The notes beneath the pieces were generated by a model. It did no database searches, was not told the origin of the DNA, and saw nothing but the letters and a program-made list of their open reading frames with translations. DNA of 64,000 nucleotides from Sandaracinaceae bacterium (GTDB lineage Bacteria; Myxococcota_A; Polyangia; Polyangiales; Sandaracinaceae), in NCBI GenBank assembly GCA_020633195.1, contig JACKEC010000014.1:1254114-1318113 (forward strand), written 5' to 3'. The translations under genes and the position numbers were made by a program. Positions 59,503 through 64,000 of the stretch are shown one piece after another (positions within the stretch are counted from its first letter, which is position 1; each line of letters begins with the position of its first letter).

Positions 59503-61878
59503 TCAGGCCTGAATCGTCGGCGCGCGACCGTTCACCGGGTGAGCGATGACGGCCTCGCGCGAGGGCTTGGCGGGCCGGCGCGCGGGCGGCTCCTTCCAGC
59601 CGAGGAGCTTGGCGAGGACCTCGAGGTTGGTCGTGGGGAAGAGGCGCTCGAGGGTCTCGACGAGGTGCGCGTCGGGGCCGACGAGGATCCGCGCCTTGCG
59701 GCGCTCGATGCCCTTCAGGATGATCGAGGCGGCCTTCTCGGGCGTGGTGATGAAGCTCTTCTCGATGTCCTTCAGCCGCTCCTCGACCTCCTCGTCGGCC
59801 GCGACCACCCCCACGCGCGCGTTGCGGGCGATGTTGGTCTTGATGCCGCCCGGGTGGATCACGGAGACGCCGACGGTGGAGCTGCGCAGCTCGTGGCGCA
59901 GCGCCTCGGAGAAGCCGCGGACCGCGAACTTGCTCGAGCAGTACGCGGCCTGGCTCGGCGGCGCGATCAGGCCGAAGACGCTCGAGACGTTCGCGATGTG
60001 CGCGTCCGGGCTCTCGTGGAGGAGCGGGAGGAGCGAGCGGGTCATCTCGACGACGCCCCGGAAGTTGATGTTCATCAGCCAGTCGAAGTCGTCGCGGGAG
60101 ACCTCCTCGAAGGTCCCGCCGAGCGCGACGCCCGCGTTGTTGATGAGCAGGTCGATGGTGCGCCCCGACGCGGCGAGCGCGTCCCCGAAGCGGCCGATGG
60201 CGTCCATGTCGCCCATGTCGACCACGTGCTCCGACACGTCCACGCCGCGCGCCCGCGCCGCGTCCGCGACGACCGCGAGGTTGGTCGCGTCGACGTCGAT
60301 GAGGATCAGGTGGGTGCCCCGACCCGCGAGGTCCTTGGCGAGCGCCGCGCCGATGCCGCTCGCGGCCCCCGTCACGACCGCGGTCTTGCCGCGGTAGGAG
60401 AAGCGCTTCCCGCGCTTCGCGGCGGCGCTCTTGCCGAACTCCAGGACGCCGTCGTCGATCCCGCCGAGCTTGATGGAGACGACGTCGCGCAGGTAGTTGT
60501 CGTGGTTGAGCCACGGCGCCTTCGCGCCCTGCTTGGGCATCTTGTCGGCCGCGCGCTTCACGTAGCCCGAGGTGAGCTTGCCCATGATCGGCGTCTTCGC
60601 CATCGGCTCGTCGCCGAGGCGGGGGACCACCGTGTCGTAGCCGTGCTCCTTCATGTAGCCGAGCAGCCGGCACACGAACTCGGACGCGAGGTCGGCCTTG
60701 AGCGTCCAGGACGCCGAGGTGTAGCCGAGGACCGCGACCCAGTTCGGGACGTCGCCGAACATGAGGCCGCGGTAGCTCACCAGCTCGCCCGACTCGATGG
60801 GCTGCCCGTCGACCACCATCTGCATCCCGCCGAGGAACTGAAGCTCGAGGCCCGTCGCGAGGACCACCACGTCGGCCTCGATCGTCTCGCCCGAGGCGAG
60901 CCGGACGCCGGTCTCCGTGAATCGCTCGATCGTGTCGGTGACGACGCTCGCCGTGCCCTCGCGGAGCGACGCGTAGAGGTCGTCGTCGGGGATGAGACAG
61001 ACGCGCTGGTCCCACGGGTCGTAGGTGGGGTTGAAGTGGAGGTCGACGTCGAAGTCCGGCCCGAGGCTCTGGACGGCCATCTCGCGCAGGTTCGCGCGGA
61101 CCTTCTGGGGCGCTCGACGGGCGAGCGCGTACGCGAAGCGCTGCAGCCCGATGTTCTTGATGCGGGTCAGCCCGTACGCGGCCTTCGACGGGAGCACCGC
61201 GCGGAGGCCCTTCGCGATCGGATCGACCGCGGGACGGCTGAAGATGTAGGTCGGCGAGCGCTGGAGCATCGTGACGTGCCCGGCGGTCTTGGCCATCGAG
61301 GGCACGAGCGTCACCGCCGTCGCGCCGCTGCCGACGACGAGGACCTTCTTGCCCGCGTAGTCGAGGTCCTGCGGCCAGTGCTGCGGGTGCACGACGGAGC
61401 CGCGGTAGTCGCCGAGGCCTTCGAAGTCCGGCTGATGCCCGCGCTCGTAGTCGTAGTACCCGGTGCAGGTCAGCAGGAAGTCGCTCGCCAGCTCGAAGGT
61501 CGAGCCGTCCTCGACGCGCTGAACCGTCGCCACCCAGCGCTTGTCCGCGGAGCTCCAGGCCACCTTCTGCACGCGGTGCCCGAAGCGGATGTGCTTGCGC
61601 AGGCCGTGCTCGTCGACGGTCTCGTTCAGGTAGCGGAGGATCGCGTCGCCCGTCGCGATGTCCTGGTCCTCGACCCACGGCTTGAAGGAGTAGCCGAAGG
61701 TGTACATGTCCGAGTCGGACCGGATGCCGGGGTAGCGGAAGAGGTCCCACGTGCCGCCGATGGCCTCGCGCCCCTCCAGGATGGTGAACGTCGTCCCCGG
61801 GTTCTTCATCCGGAGGTGACAGGCGGCGCCGATGCCCGAGATCCCGGCGCCGATGATGAGGACGTCCACGTGTTCCAA
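59503..61878 (-). CDS. fused Baeyer-Villiger-type flavin monooxygenase and short-chain dehydrogenase
   Basis: This single chain has about 791 residues. The N-terminal 490 are a class B flavin monooxygenase: VLIIGAGISGIGAACHL (FAD), EGREAIGGTWDLFRYPGIRSDSDMYTF in pieces, the fingerprint YRGSVVHPQHWP, the NADP motif VVGSGATAVTLVP, and DVVVLATGLE. The C-terminal 290 are an SDR: VVTGAASGIGAALA, LLINNAGVALGG, SSVFGLIAPPSQAAYCSSK and HPGGIKTNIARNA. TTG 61878 is preferred because AAAGGAG lies eight bases upstream; ATG 61950 is an alternative. It may convert an alcohol to an ester or lactone in two steps. It is divergent from an AraC regulator. Confidence 0.9.
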   Translation of the reverse strand: MEHVDVLIIGAGISGIGAACHLRMKNPGTTFTILEGREAIGGTWDLFRYPGIRSDSDMYTFGYSFKPWVEDQDIATGDAILRYLNETVDEHGLRKHIRFGHRVQKVAWSSADKRWVATVQRVEDGSTFELASDFLLTCTGYYDYERGHQPDFEGLGDYRGSVVHPQHWPQDLDYAGKKVLVVGSGATAVTLVPSMAKTAGHVTMLQRSPTYIFSRPAVDPIAKGLRAVLPSKAAYGLTRIKNIGLQRFAYALARRAPQKVRANLREMAVQSLGPDFDVDLHFNPTYDPWDQRVCLIPDDDLYASLREGTASVVTDTIERFTETGVRLASGETIEADVVVLATGLELQFLGGMQMVVDGQPIESGELVSYRGLMFGDVPNWVAVLGYTSASWTLKADLASEFVCRLLGYMKEHGYDTVVPRLGDEPMAKTPIMGKLTSGYVKRAADKMPKQGAKAPWLNHDNYLRDVVSIKLGGIDDGVLEFGKSAAAKRGKRFSYRGKTAVVTGAASGIGAALAKDLAGRGTHLILIDVDATNLAVVADAARARGVDVSEHVVDMGDMDAIGRFGDALAASGRTIDLLINNAGVALGGTFEEVSRDDFDWLMNINFRGVVEMTRSLLPLLHESPDAHIANVSSVFGLIAPPSQAAYCSSKFAVRGFSEALRHELRSSTVGVSVIHPGGIKTNIARNARVGVVAADEEVEERLKDIEKSFITTPEKAASIILKGIERRKARILVGPDAHLVETLERLFPTTNLEVLAKLLGWKEPPARRPAKPSREAVIAHPVNGRAPTIQA

Positions 61879-62009
61879 GAGCGACTCTCCTTTGCCGAGC
61901 AGGCCGAGTAGGCCGGCTGCCCCCGAGGCCGTGTCCGCCACGGACCCCATCCAGCCAGTCGAATCTAGGGGAAATCCGCCCCCATGCGATGACCTCGCCG
62001 GACAAGCAC

Positions 62010-62026
62010 TTGACATATCCGGTCAA
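62010..62026. promoter_or_regulatory. inverted repeat in the monooxygenase-AraC intergenic region
   Basis: TTGAC-ATATCCG-GTCAA is a 5-bp inverted repeat with a 7-bp spacer. It ends 17 bp before the AraC start. TTGACA inside it also fits a -35 element. It is a candidate site for control of the divergent pair. Confidence 0.4.
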
Positions 62027-62043
62027 CGACGCGATTCGGGGAC

Positions 62044-63117
62044 ATGGCCGCGGAGCACCTCCTGACGGGCAACCTGGCCACCCCGAGGCGCACCGTCCTG
62101 GGGGTGTTCGGGCTGCTCGAGCGGAGCGACATCACCGAGGCCGACGTCGGGCGGTTCCTCCTCGAGTGCGGGCTCCCGCCGATCGCCATCCAGGAGCCGG
62201 ACATCCCGATCACGCGCGAGCAGCAGCTCGCGTGCATGGCGCGGCTGCTCGAGCGCCTCGACCCCGAGCTCTCGGTGCCGCACCACGCCACGGAGGTCGG
62301 CCTCGGGGTGCACATCACGCTCTTCGGGATGCTGGGCCTGAGCCTCATGTACGCGGGCAGCCTGCGCGAGTGCCTCCGGGTCATCACGACCTACGCGGAG
62401 CTCTCGTGGGGCCACTCGCGCATCGTCGTCGCGCGCGAGGGCGACCAGATCTTCCAGGCGTTCGCGATGGACGGCCGGCTCCCGGGGCGGACGGCGGCGC
62501 TGCAAGAGGACTTGCGAAGGTACTGCGTGACTGTCGACCTGATGGCGAGCGTCAAGATGACCGCGGACCTCTTCGGCCCCGAGCACCGACCGACCGAGGT
62601 GTGGCTCCCCTACCCCGCGCCGCACGACCACCGGAAGCTGACGCGCCGGCTCGGCCACCCCGTCCGCTTCGACGCGCCCGAGGCCCGCCTCTACTTCCAC
62701 GAGCGCCTGTGGCGGGCGACCCCGCTCTTGGCCAACCCCCTCGTGTTCCGGACCTACGAGAAGCTCACCGCGCAGCTCGCGCAGCGCCTGCGCACCGACG
62801 TGGACCTGTCCGAGCAGGTGCGTCGCCTGCTCTGGATGACCTCGCCGCCGCCGGACCGCGACTCGGTCGCGTCGATGCTCGCCCTGTCCCCGCGCACCCT
62901 CGCGCGGCGGCTCGCCGAGGAGTCCACCAGCTACGGCGAGCTCCAGCGCGAGGTGCGCCTTGCCCGCGCGTGTGACTACCTCCGCAACCGCACCCTCCAG
63001 ATCGCGGAGATCGCCGCGCGCCTCGGGTTCAGCGACGCCGCCGCCTTCTCGCGGGCGTTCCGGCAGTGGACCGGCGAGACGCCCTCCACCTGGCGCGAGC
63101 GCGAGCTCGCGGGTTAG
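62044..63117 (+). CDS. AraC-family transcriptional regulator
   Basis: The product has 357 residues. The N-terminal effector domain is of the 'arabinose-binding-like' (DUF4066/OruR-like) type, with ITLFGMLGLSLMYAGSLREC and LFGPEHRPTEVWLPYPAP. The C-terminal AraC DNA-binding domain has RDSVASMLALSPRTLARRLAEE and the second helix-turn-helix IAARLGFSDAAAFSRAFRQWTG. This subgroup often controls lipid or aromatic catabolism. It is divergent from the monooxygenase-dehydrogenase fusion and is likely its activator. The start is the ATG at 62044 with GGGG upstream. Confidence 0.9.
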   Translation: MAAEHLLTGNLATPRRTVLGVFGLLERSDITEADVGRFLLECGLPPIAIQEPDIPITREQQLACMARLLERLDPELSVPHHATEVGLGVHITLFGMLGLSLMYAGSLRECLRVITTYAELSWGHSRIVVAREGDQIFQAFAMDGRLPGRTAALQEDLRRYCVTVDLMASVKMTADLFGPEHRPTEVWLPYPAPHDHRKLTRRLGHPVRFDAPEARLYFHERLWRATPLLANPLVFRTYEKLTAQLAQRLRTDVDLSEQVRRLLWMTSPPPDRDSVASMLALSPRTLARRLAEESTSYGELQREVRLARACDYLRNRTLQIAEIAARLGFSDAAAFSRAFRQWTGETPSTWRERELAG

Positions 63118-63908
63118 CCCTCGACGAGCTCGCGCAGGCGGCTCGCGAAGCGCGCGGCGGGACCTCCGTCGACGAGGTCGTGGTCGAAGACGACGGTGAC
63201 CGCGAGGATGGAGCGGACCACCACTTCGCCGTCGCGGACGACGGGCTTGTCGACGAGGCTCCCGATCGCGAACGTCGCCGCCCGAGGCCCCGACGAGAGC
63301 GGCGACACGAACCCCGGGATGCTCGCGAACTTGCCGACCGAGGTCACGAGGGTCGTGCCGGCTCGGCGCTTCACGAGCTTCGCGTCCGCGATCATCCGTC
63401 GGATGAGGAGGACCCGGAGGAACCGGGGCACGAGGCTGGCGAGCCGCATCGTCCGCCGGCCCCAGCGGTCCTCGTCGCCGAGCGCCCCCTCCGCCTCGTG
63501 GCGGTGCCGCGCGGCCTCGATCTCCGCGAAGATCTCCGGCGCGCTCTTGTCCTGCGCCCGGCGGATCACCAGCTGGAGCGGGAAGCGCCCCTCGGCCGTC
63601 TCGACCTCGACCGGCACGCTCACGTCCACGTCCTCGAACCGCGCGATGCGGCTCGCGCCGTGCCGGATGACGTTGAGGTCCGGGTGCTCGGCGATCGCGA
63701 CGGCGATGGAGCGGAGCACGTGGGCGAAGAGCGACACCCGACCCCCCTCCGCGCGCTGCTGCTCGATGCGCGCGAGCGGCGCCGTCACGTCGAGCTCCAT
63801 GAACGCCGTCATCGCGTGCCCCGCCGGCAGCGCCGCGAACGAATCCATCGCCAGCCGCCGAAGGAACGCGGGCTTCTCGATCTGGTAGCTGCCCAGCAGG
63901 TCGCCCAT
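63114..63908 (-). CDS. 2-oxoacid dehydrogenase acyltransferase-like protein
   Basis: The product has 264 residues. It corresponds to the catalytic (E2-type) acyltransferase domain without lipoyl or subunit-binding domains: TAFMELDVTAPLARIEQQRA, VSLFAHVLRSIAVAIAEHPD and a late VTVVFDHDLVDGGPAARF. The last segment matches the E2 active-site DHRxxDG with Asp for Arg. It is therefore a chloramphenicol-acetyltransferase-like fold. Stand-alone domains like this are known in actinobacteria and myxobacteria, with unknown acceptors. It shares four bases with the end of the convergent AraC gene. The ATG at 63908 is used. Confidence 0.78.
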   Translation of the reverse strand: MGDLLGSYQIEKPAFLRRLAMDSFAALPAGHAMTAFMELDVTAPLARIEQQRAEGGRVSLFAHVLRSIAVAIAEHPDLNVIRHGASRIARFEDVDVSVPVEVETAEGRFPLQLVIRRAQDKSAPEIFAEIEAARHRHEAEGALGDEDRWGRRTMRLASLVPRFLRVLLIRRMIADAKLVKRRAGTTLVTSVGKFASIPGFVSPLSSGPRAATFAIGSLVDKPVVRDGEVVVRSILAVTVVFDHDLVDGGPAARFASRLRELVEG

Positions 63909-63952
63909 CACCCCCCATGTGGGCACGGCCCTTCCGCTCGCTACGTGTAGCC

Positions 63953-64000
63953 ATGGGGACGACGTCCCGGCCGTTCCGACGCTCACTGTTCGTGAGCGGT
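63953..64000 (+). CDS. possible start of a protein running off the right edge
   Basis: ATG 63953 opens a frame reading GTTSRPFRRSLFVSG to the window edge. The frame also has an earlier ATG at 63917. The basic start fits an N terminus before a membrane helix, but sixteen codons are not enough to be sure. A hairpin CGCTCAC-TGTTC-GTGAGCG lies inside it. Confidence 0.25.
   Translation, partial: MGTTSRPFRRSLFVSG

Noticed and set aside
59084..62026. Minus-strand open frame of 980 codons across the monooxygenase fusion and the end of the GH36-like gene
   Set aside because: It is a shifted-frame shadow on the same strand as the real fusion gene, with Arg/Pro-rich composition and no motif.

Overview
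The window is very GC-rich chromosomal DNA that codes densely on both strands, with short intergenic gaps and many GTG or TTG starts. The gene content points to a myxobacterium (Myxococcota, probably near Sandaracinaceae). It includes an AgmX/PglI-type protein, two ABC1 (UbiB-like) kinases, many lipoproteins with Asp/Gly/Ala-rich linkers, RCC1-repeat and DUF3500 lipoproteins, a bacterial ether-lipid synthase, a CarH-like B12 sensor and a pilin leader peptidase. This placement is inferred from gene families; no 16S rRNA gene is present.

Layout. 0-8.4 kb: small lipoproteins (one P460-like with a CxxCH motif), cysC, a membrane protein, mltG-ruvX, glk and a serine hydrolase. 8.4-16 kb: a DCC protein, a CarH-like regulator, a Rieske-like/redoxin pair, tsaC, an AgmX-like protein, an ABC1 kinase and cysH. 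16-25 kb: an alkyl-DHAP synthase, then a long minus-strand block (unknown gene, proB, proA, rsfS, rlmH, comF, lipoprotein, smpB, PilZ-like), and divergently pilD. 25.3-32 kb: a TPR-like gene, a membrane protein, a small conserved gene, dnaE and a small gene. All of these are broken by single-base indels, mostly in homopolymers; because dnaE is essential, local sequence error is the likeliest cause.

32.4-36.5 kb is the most accessory-looking part. It has tRNA-Lys and tRNA-Glu, and a 73-bp exact direct repeat (about 89 bp with a small indel) that duplicates the 3' end of tRNA-Glu 739 bp downstream. The repeats bracket a two-gene toxin-antitoxin-like unit. An XPF/ERCC4-type nuclease and a run of HEAT-like orphan genes follow.

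36.5-50.6 kb: a DUF3500 lipoprotein with a HupE/UreJ-like partner, and several regulator-target pairs (TetR, WYL with GST, LysR with a cupin, a tandem double-TetR protein, and TetR with an ABC1 kinase and a palindromic operator). Among them lie an aldo/keto reductase, DUF427, GIDE-like, cytochrome b561, pirin and YdeI-like genes. 50.6-64 kb: a large RCC1 lipoprotein, an SDR, a STAND ATPase with a C-terminal winged helix, a GH36-like lipoprotein, a fused Baeyer-Villiger monooxygenase/SDR, a divergent AraC regulator, and an acyltransferase-like protein.

Systems seen: sulfate activation and reduction (cysC and cysH, unlinked), proline synthesis, ribosome maturation and rescue (rsfS, rlmH, smpB), cell-wall processing (mltG) and replication (dnaE). 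The best leads for something new are the tRNA-Glu mini-island, the CarH-like sensor, the Rieske-like protein that has lost its cluster ligands, the double-TetR protein, and the monooxygenase-reductase fusion. No CRISPR array, integrase, transposase or complete phage was found.
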